A stretch of DNA of 54,822 nt from Mucilaginibacter sp. (GTDB taxonomy: Bacteria; Bacteroidota; Bacteroidia; Sphingobacteriales; Sphingobacteriaceae): contig JAQBOV010000039.1 of assembly GCA_028287895.1 (NCBI GenBank), positions 1 to 54,822 of the forward strand, read 5' to 3'. The first letter of the stretch is position 1. The number at the start of each line of letters is the position of its first letter. Shown piece by piece: positions 1 to 7,385 of the stretch. The notes beneath the pieces were generated by a model that was not told where the DNA came from, made no database searches, and saw only the letters and a program-made list of their open reading frames with translations. A program made the position numbers and the translations under genes.

Positions 1-741
1 AAAAAGCTGATCATGGCTTTAACAGGCTTGTTTTTGTGTACTTTTTTAATAGTGCACCTGGGTGGTAACCTTTTGTTATTTAAGCACGATGACGGTTTCG
101 CATTTAATGTGTATGCCAATTTCCTGACGCATTTCCCGCCCATAGAGGTGGTTGCCTATATCTTGTACCTGTGTATATTGGTGCATACAATTTATGCCAT
201 TGTGCTTACCACCATCAACCGTAAGGCAAGGCCGGTAGGATACGCCGTGCAAACGAAGTCAGATGCTACATGGCAGTCGAAAAATATGGGGTTTTTGGGA
301 ACTATCCTATTCCTGTTTATCGTCATACACATGGGCGATTTCTGGTATCGCTATAAATACAGCGGTAGCATGACCTATAAGGAATACCGCACAAACTTGT
401 CGTCCGGCAAAACCGAATCCATAGAATTTACTCCGGCTTCACCTGATTTTGAAAATTCCGTATCTACTCAAAACGATTTTGAAATAGTGCGGGTAAAAGA
501 CCTGCATGCGCGCGTGGTTACCAGCTTCAGCCAGTTATGGTACGTTATATTTTATGTGATTGCAATGGTTGCTGTTTCGTTCCACCTGGTGCATGGTTTT
601 CAGAGCGCGTTCCGCACGCTGGGATGGGTACACCGAAAATACACACCTACGGTTGAGTTTATCGGCACCTGGTTTTTCGCGGTGATTATGCCGCTGGGTT
701 TTGCCGCTATGCCCGTGGTGTATTATTTTACTAAGAGTTAG
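1..741 (+). CDS. sdhC: Succinate dehydrogenase cytochrome b subunit, 5' end cut by window
   Basis: Membrane anchor of respiratory complex II (succinate:quinone oxidoreductase), Bacteroidetes b558 single-subunit type. The frame is open to base 1 and reads KKLI before the first visible Met at base 13, so the true start lies upstream. Several hydrophobic segments are visible (around residues 3-25, 45-68, 93-113, 175-200 and 220-240 counted from base 13), with histidines in or near them that suit haem b ligands. Followed 78 bases later by sdhA and then sdhB, the usual sdhCAB order. Identity is strongly supported by context and by the highly typical ALTGLFL start. Only the first few residues are missing. 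Confidence 0.93.
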   Translation, partial: KKLIMALTGLFLCTFLIVHLGGNLLLFKHDDGFAFNVYANFLTHFPPIEVVAYILYLCILVHTIYAIVLTTINRKARPVGYAVQTKSDATWQSKNMGFLGTILFLFIVIHMGDFWYRYKYSGSMTYKEYRTNLSSGKTESIEFTPASPDFENSVSTQNDFEIVRVKDLHARVVTSFSQLWYVIFYVIAMVAVSFHLVHGFQSAFRTLGWVHRKYTPTVEFIGTWFFAVIMPLGFAAMPVVYYFTKS

Positions 742-744
742 TTT

Positions 745-810
745 AGTCCGCAAGTCGGAAAGACCGCAAGTCAGAAAGACTGAGGTTTAGTTAGAGTTTA
801 GAATTTAGAA
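745..810 (+). repeat. Period-8 word array between sdhC and sdhA
   Basis: Five consecutive 8-base units start at 745, 753, 761, 769 and 777: AGTCCGCA, AGTCGGAA, AGACCGCA, AGTCAGAA and AGACTGAG. Directly after it, two exact 7-base units TTTAGAA lie at 797 and 804. The array fills almost the whole spacer inside an operon. Function unknown; other arrays of this design occur at further junctions in the window. Confidence 0.7.
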
Positions 811-819
811 TTTCACAAT

Positions 820-2754
820 ATGAGTTTAGATGCTAAAATTCCAAAAGGCCCTTTAGCCGAAAAATGGAGTACGCATAAGTTTAACCTTAAACTGGTTAAC
901 CCGGCCAACAAGCGTAAGTATGATGTGATCGTCGTGGGTACAGGGCTAGCGGGCGCTTCGGCGGCAGCTTCGCTGGCCGAGCTGGGTTATAATGTAAAGG
1001 CATTTTGCTTTCAGGACAGTCCGCGCCGTGCACACTCTATTGCCGCCCAGGGTGGGATCAATGCTGCCAAAAACTATCAAAACGACGGCGATAGCGTTTA
1101 CCGCTTGTTTTATGATACCATAAAAGGTGGAGACTACCGTGCCCGCGAAGGAAACGTGTACCGTCTTGCCGAAGTATCGGTAAATATTATCGACCAGTGT
1201 GTCGCCCAGGGCGTACCTTTTGCCCGCGAATACGGGGGCTTGCTGGATAACCGTTCGTTTGGGGGTTCGCAGGTTTCGCGTACATTTTACGCCAGGGGAC
1301 AAACCGGACAACAATTATTATTAGGCGCATACTCCGCTTTGAACCGCCAGATACATCTGGGCAAGGTTAAAATGTATACCCGCACAGAAATGCTCGATAT
1401 AGTAACTATTGACGGCCAGGCCAAAGGTATTGTTACCCGCAACCTGATCAATGGTCAGATAGAAACGCATACCGGCCATGCAGTGCTGCTATGTACCGGT
1501 GGCTATGGTAACGTTTTTTACCTTTCAACCAATGCAATAGGTTCAAACGTAACCGCTGCCTGGAGGGCACATAAACGTGGTGCATATTTCGCCAATCCCT
1601 GCTATACACAAATACACCCAACCTGTATTCCGGTAACCGGAGACCATCAATCGAAATTAACGCTGATGTCAGAGTCGTTACGTAATGACGGCAGGGTTTG
1701 GGCGCCAAAAACTGTTGCGATAGCCGAACAGTTACGTAAAGGTGCTATCAGGGCCGACCAGGTAAAAGAGGATGACCGCGATTACTTTCTGGAAAGAAAA
1801 TATCCATCATTCGGTAACCTGGTGCCGCGTGACGTGGCATCAAGAAACGCCAAGGAAATGGTAGACGACGGACGTGGTGTAGGCGGATCAGGATTTGCCG
1901 TTTTCCTTGACTTTGCCGATGCGATACATCGTTTAGGTAAGGATGCCGTCGCCGCCAAATATGGTAACCTGTTTGATATGTATTATCAAATTACCGACGA
2001 AGACCCCTATAAACAACCTATGCGAATTTATCCGGCCGTCCATTATACGATGGGCGGTTTGTGGGTAGACTATAACCTAAGCACCAATATACCGGGACTG
2101 TATGCTTTGGGAGAATGTAATTTTTCGGATCACGGGGCCAACCGTCTTGGTGCTTCGGCACTAATGCAGGGACTGGCCGACGGTTATTTTGTGATACCTT
2201 ATACTTTGGGCGATTACCTGGCAACCATAGGCCCTAAGCCTGTTGATGCCGGCCATCCCGCATTCGAAAAAACGAAGCAGGAAGTTACGGACCGGATCAA
2301 TAAACTGCTGGCGCTAAAAGGCACAAAAACAGTTAACGAATACCACCGTGATCTTGGCCATATTATGTGGGAGTATTGCGGCATGGCCCGTACCGAAGAA
2401 GGTTTAACCAAGGCGAAGGGCCTGATACAGGCCTTACGCGCTGATTTCTGGAAAAACGCCATTGTAGTGGGAGACAATGAAGAAGTTAATCCCGCTCTTG
2501 AAAGAGCAGGCCGTGTAGCCGACTTTTTGGAGCTTGGTGAACTGATGGTTGATGATGCCCTTATGCGCAGAGAATCGTGCGGGGGACATTTCCGCCTGGA
2601 ATCGCAAACACCGGAGGGTGAGGCCATGCGCGACGACGAGCATTTCGCTTTTGTAGCCGCCTGGGAATACAAAGGCGATAATCAGCCGGAAGTTTTAAAT
2701 AAAGAAATACTGGACTTTGAATTTGTTCATTTAACACAAAGAAGTTATAAATAA
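820..2754 (+). CDS. sdhA: Succinate dehydrogenase / fumarate reductase flavoprotein subunit
   Basis: Catalytic FAD subunit of complex II, 644 residues, oxidising succinate to fumarate at the membrane face. The dinucleotide-binding GTGLAG motif is at residues 40-45. The [11 protein letters not shown] stretch near residue 69 holds the histidine (H72) expected to carry covalent FAD. Substrate-site segments HPTCIP and [10 protein letters not shown] are present, and the C-terminal capping region with CGGHFR and an AWEY end is typical. Full length for the non-enterobacterial (Bacteroidetes/epsilon) type. It lies between sdhC and sdhB in one operon, with word arrays in both spacers. No defects seen. 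Confidence 0.97.
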   Translation: MSLDAKIPKGPLAEKWSTHKFNLKLVNPANKRKYDVIVVGTGLAGASAAASLAELGYNVKAFCFQDSPRRAHSIAAQGGINAAKNYQNDGDSVYRLFYDTIKGGDYRAREGNVYRLAEVSVNIIDQCVAQGVPFAREYGGLLDNRSFGGSQVSRTFYARGQTGQQLLLGAYSALNRQIHLGKVKMYTRTEMLDIVTIDGQAKGIVTRNLINGQIETHTGHAVLLCTGGYGNVFYLSTNAIGSNVTAAWRAHKRGAYFANPCYTQIHPTCIPVTGDHQSKLTLMSESLRNDGRVWAPKTVAIAEQLRKGAIRADQVKEDDRDYFLERKYPSFGNLVPRDVASRNAKEMVDDGRGVGGSGFAVFLDFADAIHRLGKDAVAAKYGNLFDMYYQITDEDPYKQPMRIYPAVHYTMGGLWVDYNLSTNIPGLYALGECNFSDHGANRLGASALMQGLADGYFVIPYTLGDYLATIGPKPVDAGHPAFEKTKQEVTDRINKLLALKGTKTVNEYHRDLGHIMWEYCGMARTEEGLTKAKGLIQALRADFWKNAIVVGDNEEVNPALERAGRVADFLELGELMVDDALMRRESCGGHFRLESQTPEGEAMRDDEHFAFVAAWEYKGDNQPEVLNKEILDFEFVHLTQRSYK

Positions 2755-2759
2755 GTAGA

Positions 2760-2828
2760 GAGTGCCGAGTGCTGAGTAGTGGGTTTCTGACCGGCTACCC
2801 ACTGCTCACAACTGACTACTCACAATTC
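2760..2828 (+). repeat. Period-7 inverted word array between sdhA and sdhB
   Basis: Left side: 7-base units GAGTGCC (2760), GAGTGCT (2767), GAGTAGT (2774) and GGGTTTC (2781). Right side on the other strand: units read GAATTGT, GAGTAGT, CAGTTGT, GAGCAGT and GGGTAGC, ending at 2794. GAGTAGTGGGT (2774-2784) can pair with ACCCACTGCTC (2797-2807), allowing one G-T pair, to form a stem with a 12-base loop. This gives a long imperfect hairpin in the spacer of a cotranscribed pair. Confidence 0.7.
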
Positions 2829-2836
2829 TATAAAAG

Positions 2837-3628
2837 ATGAGTAACGGAAATATGAATTTAACGCTCAAGGTGTGGCGACAAAAGAATGCAGGATCAAAAG
2901 GCGCATTTGTAACTTATAAGGCGGAAAACATCTCGCCGGATATGTCTTTTCTTGAAATGCTGGATGTGGTTAACGAGAGCCTGATCCACACAGGAGGCGA
3001 GCCCATCCATTTTGATCATGATTGCCGCGAAGGTATTTGCGGAATGTGCTCGCTGTATATCAACGGACACCCCCATGGCCCTAAAAACGCTATCACCACC
3101 TGCCAGCTGCACATGCGCACTTTTCACGATGGCGAGATCATCGTGATAGAACCATGGCGCGCTGCAGCCTTCCCGGTAATAAAGGATTTGGCAGTTGACC
3201 GTTCAGCGTTCGACAGGATACAGCAAGCCGGCGGTTTTGTTTCGGTAAATACAGGCGGCGTACCCGATGCGAACGAAATTCCCATACCCAAGATAATTGC
3301 CGATGAGGCATTCAACTCGGCCACCTGCATTGGCTGCGGCGCCTGCGTGGCTGCCTGTAAAAATGCTTCTGCTATGTTGTTTGTTTCGGCAAAGGTTACC
3401 CAGCTCGGCATGCTGCCGCAGGGCCAGCCTGAACGTTACACCCGCGTACAGGCTATGGTTGCACAAATGGATGCCGAAGGCTTTGGTAGCTGCACCAATA
3501 CCGGCGCCTGCGAGATCGAATGCCCGAAAGAAATAAAGATGACCAACATCGCTCACATGAATAGTGATTACTTCAGCGCCAAACTATTCAGGCAGGAAGA
3601 AATTGGCGAACATGCATCAGGTGAATAA
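2837..3628 (+). CDS. sdhB: Succinate dehydrogenase iron-sulfur subunit
   Basis: Electron-transfer subunit of complex II, 263 residues, passing electrons from FAD to quinone through three clusters. The [2Fe-2S] cysteines are C63, C68, C71 and C89. The [4Fe-4S] group is C164, C167, C170 and C174 (CIGCGAC). The [3Fe-4S] group is C219, C225 and C229 (GACEIECP). Spacing and length fit the Bacteroidetes SdhB/FrdB family. Last gene of the sdhCAB operon, with a clear intrinsic terminator 21 bases downstream. Confidence 0.97.
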   Translation: MSNGNMNLTLKVWRQKNAGSKGAFVTYKAENISPDMSFLEMLDVVNESLIHTGGEPIHFDHDCREGICGMCSLYINGHPHGPKNAITTCQLHMRTFHDGEIIVIEPWRAAAFPVIKDLAVDRSAFDRIQQAGGFVSVNTGGVPDANEIPIPKIIADEAFNSATCIGCGACVAACKNASAMLFVSAKVTQLGMLPQGQPERYTRVQAMVAQMDAEGFGSCTNTGACEIECPKEIKMTNIAHMNSDYFSAKLFRQEEIGEHASGE

Positions 3629-3648
3629 ATTACATTATACACCACCAG

Positions 3649-3680
3649 AAAAGGCTTAAGAACATTCTTAAGCCTTTTTT
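3649..3680 (+). terminator. Intrinsic terminator of the sdh operon
   Basis: Near-perfect hairpin with AAGGCTTAAGAA pairing with TTCTTAAGCCTT, followed by a run of T to 3680. It sits directly after the sdhB stop and would end the sdhCAB transcript. The 200 bases beyond it are very AT-rich and hold no gene. Confidence 0.85.
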
Positions 3681-3880
3681 ATTTGCATTAAATCAACGAA
3701 AATTGGTGTTTTCAATATAAATTATAGCGATTTTTTACATGTTTGGTAATAAAATTATATATTTTCATATATTTTTATGTAAATTTCTTAAATTTTTATT
3801 TGTTTTTATGGACAAATACTTCCTAAATTACAATACGTAAGAAATAACTGATCAATTCATATCAATTTAGACGGAGAATT

Positions 3881-5326
3881 ATGCAGGAATCAGCTTATTT
3901 TAATCAATACAGTCCAATCCGCGGCGTTTGGGACGAAATGTATGGGGTTGATCGCATAAGGGATCATTACAGCAAGGTAATCGATTACCTGTCCACAGAA
4001 TCAACCGATGACCTGACAAAAAAGGAAGAACTGGCCAAAAGGCTTTTTATGAGCCAGGGCATCACCTTTACAGTGTATAGCAGCGGCGAGGGTATCGAGA
4101 AGATATTCCCTTTTGATATTATCCCGCGCATTATTACTGCCGCCGAGTGGGCTTTTGTAGAAAAAGGGATAAAGCAGCGCCTTACTGCCCTTAACCTGTT
4201 CCTTAAGGATGTGTATAATAATCAGTTCATTGTAAAGGATGGCATCGTACCTATTGACATTATTTACTCATGCCCGCATTTTTTACGCGAGATGTATCAG
4301 TTGCAGGTGCCTTATGATATCTATGTCCACATCGCCGGCATCGATCTGATAAGGGATCATGATGGCACATTCTATGTGCTTGAGGATAACCTGCGTACAC
4401 CATCAGGGGTAAGCTATATGCTGGAGAACCGCGAAATCACCAAACGCCTTTTCCCCGACCTGCTGCCCCAATGCGGTGTTCGCAGCGTGATGGAATATCC
4501 TAACATTCTATATAAAAACCTGCTTGCGCTTTCCCCAAGGCAGATCAGCAACCCTACAATCGTTCTTTTAAGTCCTGGGATCTATAATTCAGCTTATTTT
4601 GAGCATACCACCCTTGCAAGGCTGATGGGTGTTGAACTGGTGGAAGGACGTGACCTGGTGGTGAACAACCAGAAGGTTTACATGAAAACCACTACCGGCC
4701 TGCAGCAAGTAGATGTGATCTACCGCCGTGTGGACGACGAATATCTGGACCCGCTGGTGTTTAATCCATCGAGCATATTGGGCGTTGCCGGCATTATGGG
4801 CGCTTACCGCAAAGGAAATGTGGCCATTGTAAACGCTGTGGGCAATGGTGTTGCCGATGATAAAGCTGTTTATGTATACGTGCCTGAAATGATCAGGTAT
4901 TACTTAAATGAAGCGCCTATACTGCAAAATGTTCCTACTTACCAGTTAGGTAATATGGATGAACGGAAACACGTTTTTGACAACATCAATAAAATGGTGG
5001 TTAAAAAGACCAATGGAAGTGGCGGCTATGGTATGCTGATGGGTCATGCTTCGACAGAAGAAGAAATAGAAGATTATAAAAAGGAGATCATAAAAGATCC
5101 GCGTAATTTTATCGCACAGCCCACTATCAGCCTGTCAGCGGCACCCTGCTACATACAGGGCGAATTGCATCCGCGACGCATTGACCTGAGGCCTTACGCC
5201 CTGTGCGGACCGGACGGAATTGAAATAGTACCCGGGGGGTTAACAAGAGTAGCCCTTAAAGAAGGTTCGTTGGTGGTAAATAGTTCACAGGGTGGAGGCA
5301 GCAAGGATACATGGGTACTGGCGTAG
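3881..5326 (+). CDS. Circularly permuted ATP-grasp family protein (COG2308 type)
   Basis: 481 residues, no signal peptide, so cytoplasmic. Matches the circularly permuted ATP-grasp type 2 family: opening SPIRGVWDEMYG, VEDNLRTPSGVSY-like segment (LEDNLRTPSG near residue 168), KKTNGSGGYGML near residue 375 (nucleotide-binding glycine loop) and a C-terminal RIDLRPYA...GGLTRVAL segment. ATP-grasp enzymes join a carboxylate to an amine; the substrate of this family is unknown. Followed by an alpha-E gene and a transglutaminase gene, the cluster that comparative genomics (Iyer, Aravind and colleagues) has proposed to be a peptide amidoligase system. A weak promoter-like TTTG/TATATTTT pair lies near 3742-3775, which would give a leader of about 100 bases. 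Start chosen at the ATG after GACGGAGAATT. Confidence 0.9.
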   Translation: MQESAYFNQYSPIRGVWDEMYGVDRIRDHYSKVIDYLSTESTDDLTKKEELAKRLFMSQGITFTVYSSGEGIEKIFPFDIIPRIITAAEWAFVEKGIKQRLTALNLFLKDVYNNQFIVKDGIVPIDIIYSCPHFLREMYQLQVPYDIYVHIAGIDLIRDHDGTFYVLEDNLRTPSGVSYMLENREITKRLFPDLLPQCGVRSVMEYPNILYKNLLALSPRQISNPTIVLLSPGIYNSAYFEHTTLARLMGVELVEGRDLVVNNQKVYMKTTTGLQQVDVIYRRVDDEYLDPLVFNPSSILGVAGIMGAYRKGNVAIVNAVGNGVADDKAVYVYVPEMIRYYLNEAPILQNVPTYQLGNMDERKHVFDNINKMVVKKTNGSGGYGMLMGHASTEEEIEDYKKEIIKDPRNFIAQPTISLSAAPCYIQGELHPRRIDLRPYALCGPDGIEIVPGGLTRVALKEGSLVVNSSQGGGSKDTWVLA

Positions 5327-5327
5327 A

Positions 5328-5429
5328 GCAGCTTAAAGCAGAAAGCGAATAGCTTAAAGCGGAATTTACAGATTAGTCCATGGATACGGTAATTCAAAAA
5401 TAAATCCGAAATCGAAAATTCGAATTTCG
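5328..5429 (+). repeat. Period-7 AAAGCNN word array plus palindrome
   Basis: Five 7-base units run from 5328 to 5362: GCAGCTT, AAAGCAG, AAAGCGA, ATAGCTT and AAAGCGG. Further on, CGAAAT at 5407 pairs with ATTTCG ending at 5429 around an inner TCGAA/TTCGA pair. Both lie in the spacer between the ATP-grasp and alpha-E genes. The same AAAGC words occur at 19551-19585 and, on the other strand, at 39514-39541. Confidence 0.65.
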
Positions 5430-5441
5430 AAACAATTAAAT

Positions 5442-6374
5442 ATGTTAAGCAGAGTAGCAGCCAGTTTATATTGTTTAAGCCGTTATGTTGAGCGAAGCGA
5501 CGGTATGTTGCGGATGCTCAAAATAAATTATGCATCATCACAGGATACCGTGCAGGAATTTACCTGGGAACCGGTGATCAGGATATTTTCCGGGCAGGAT
5601 GAAGAAACAAAGAAACTGGGCAATGATAGCCGGGCGGTGATCAGGTACATGGTGACGGGGAAAAGCAATCCCAATTCCATACTTAACATTATCACCCTGG
5701 CCCGTGAAAATGCACGCGGTGTGCAGGAGCACATTACCAAGGACCTATGGCAATGCTTAAACGAATATTACCATACTGTAAAAGATATCCGCCTGGATAA
5801 CTCATTGAAAAAAGACGATCCTATCAGTGTGCTCGATATACTGATAAAACAGGTAATGCTGTACTACGGCACAGTGGAGATCACGATGGAACGGGGCGAA
5901 GGCCGTAGCTATATGAACATTGGCAAGTACCTGGAGCGCGGCATACAATCGGTAGATATTTTAGATACCAAATTTGGCTCTATAGATGATAACCCGGACT
6001 TGCTGACAGACACCACGTACTGGAAACACCTGCTGTTATCTTTAGGCGGATACGAGATCTATCTGAAGACTTACCGTGAGGGCTTTGAAGCCGGGAATGT
6101 ATTGGAACAGGTGGTATTAAATAATGATTTCCCAAGGTCAGTAATTTATGCAGTAAATCATATACAGCGTTATTTTGAACGATTAAAGAATGAAAGTAAT
6201 ATCGATCATTTCAGGGAGCTATCTTTCTATATTGGCCGGCTGCAAAGTCATATCAAATACAGTTCGGTAAAAACGATCAAGGACGAAGGACTGCATTTGT
6301 TTCTCACCCAGATACGCAGCCAGCTTTTTGGCATTGGTGATGCACTCAATAATCATTATTTTGCAAACTCCTGA
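5442..6374 (+). CDS. Alpha-E domain-containing protein (DUF403, COG2307)
   Basis: 310 residues, predicted all-helical and cytoplasmic. The opening MLSRVAASLYCLSRYVERSD matches the family signature (MLSRVA..LYWL.RY.ERAE). Biochemical role unknown; the family almost always sits beside a COG2308 ATP-grasp gene, often with a transglutaminase and sometimes an Anbu proteasome-like peptidase. Here it lies between the ATP-grasp gene (115 bases upstream, with a word array between) and the transglutaminase gene (27 bases downstream of its stop to the ATG). Function in a shared amide-bond ligation or modification pathway is an inference from that association. Confidence 0.9.
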   Translation: MLSRVAASLYCLSRYVERSDGMLRMLKINYASSQDTVQEFTWEPVIRIFSGQDEETKKLGNDSRAVIRYMVTGKSNPNSILNIITLARENARGVQEHITKDLWQCLNEYYHTVKDIRLDNSLKKDDPISVLDILIKQVMLYYGTVEITMERGEGRSYMNIGKYLERGIQSVDILDTKFGSIDDNPDLLTDTTYWKHLLLSLGGYEIYLKTYREGFEAGNVLEQVVLNNDFPRSVIYAVNHIQRYFERLKNESNIDHFRELSFYIGRLQSHIKYSSVKTIKDEGLHLFLTQIRSQLFGIGDALNNHYFANS

Positions 6375-6401
6375 TGAATAAACCTTTTGATACCGTTTAC
6401 T

Positions 6402-7376
6402 ATGCCGGAATTTAAAATACAACATATCACCAAATACACCTATCCCGGGGCGGTGCGCGACAGCGCCAACCAGATCATATTGTTCCCTATACAGGATGCA
6501 TACCAGGAAGTAACCAAGCAGGAGCTCGCCATTACCGGCGATCCGATAATTGATACTTATATTGATTATTACGGAAACCAGGTTGGTAGTTTTACCTATA
6601 GCGAACCCCATAGCTCGATGGTTATTAGTTCAAAATTACTGGTTGATACCAAGCATAGGCCCCTGCCCGGCAATGATATCTTCCCGGCCCAGCAATGGGA
6701 AGACCTGAAACGCCTGCAATATATGGTGCCTTATATTGATTTTCTTCGGAAGGAATATTTTGAGGGTTTCAGGGAGTTAAAGGACCTGGTAGAAGCTGAA
6801 AAATCAAAAGATGATACGCCATACCAGGTAGCATTGCGCTTTTGCCGTTATGTGTATGATAATTTTAAATACATCAAGGGAGTTACCACCGTTGAAACCA
6901 CCTTGGATGAAATATGGAAGTTAAAAGCCGGCGTATGCCAGGATTTTGCCCACATTTTAACTTTGATGCTCCGGATGGTGCATATTCCCGCAAGGTATGT
7001 GAGCGGCTACATCTGTACCCATCGCAGTACTATTATGCGGGGCGAAGGCGCCACACATGCCTGGGCCGAAGCGTACATCGCTGATTATGGCTGGCTGGGT
7101 ATCGATCCAACCAACAATTGCATTGCCAACGAAACGCATATCCGTTTAGCAGTAGGACGCAATTTTTCAGACTGCTCGCCGGTAAAAGGTGTATACAAAG
7201 GGGCATCCGATCATCTGCTTGAAGTGGCAGTATCGGTTGGATATGAAGACGATACGCCATCCATGCATCACCAGGGTAAGTTTATTGAAGTTCCTGAAAT
7301 TAGACCTGTAGACGACTTTGCAAAAAACAGTTACCAGCGCTACATGGAAATGATTCAGCAGCAGCAGCAACAATAA
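6402..7376 (+). CDS. Transglutaminase-like family protein
   Basis: 324 residues from the ATG at 6402; a TTG in the same frame at 6387 would add five residues but is less likely. An N-terminal beta-rich domain of the bacterial transglutaminase type (about residues 1-90) precedes the papain-like core. Catalytic triad visible: Cys in KAGVCQDFAH (C179), His in GATHAWAEAY (H219) and Asp in LGIDPTNN (D235). The protein ends in six glutamines encoded by CAG/CAA codons. It has no signal peptide. Third gene of the ATP-grasp/alpha-E cluster; a peptidase or amide-hydrolysing role opposing the ligase is plausible. No Anbu peptidase gene is adjacent; the next gene converges from the other strand with only 9 bases between the stops. 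Confidence 0.9.
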   Translation: MPEFKIQHITKYTYPGAVRDSANQIILFPIQDAYQEVTKQELAITGDPIIDTYIDYYGNQVGSFTYSEPHSSMVISSKLLVDTKHRPLPGNDIFPAQQWEDLKRLQYMVPYIDFLRKEYFEGFRELKDLVEAEKSKDDTPYQVALRFCRYVYDNFKYIKGVTTVETTLDEIWKLKAGVCQDFAHILTLMLRMVHIPARYVSGYICTHRSTIMRGEGATHAWAEAYIADYGWLGIDPTNNCIANETHIRLAVGRNFSDCSPVKGVYKGASDHLLEVAVSVGYEDDTPSMHHQGKFIEVPEIRPVDDFAKNSYQRYMEMIQQQQQQ

Positions 7377-7385
7377 AATTTATTG

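Noticed and set aside
745..784. CRISPR array
   Set aside because: Units are 8 bases, degenerate and without spacers; no cas genes in the window.
2214..2672. 152-codon open frame antisense to sdhA
   Set aside because: Ser/Pro/Arg-rich shadow of the real sdhA frame, with no family features.
6387..6401. TTG start five codons before the transglutaminase ATG
   Set aside because: Family proteins begin near MPEFKIQH; ATG at 6402 preferred.
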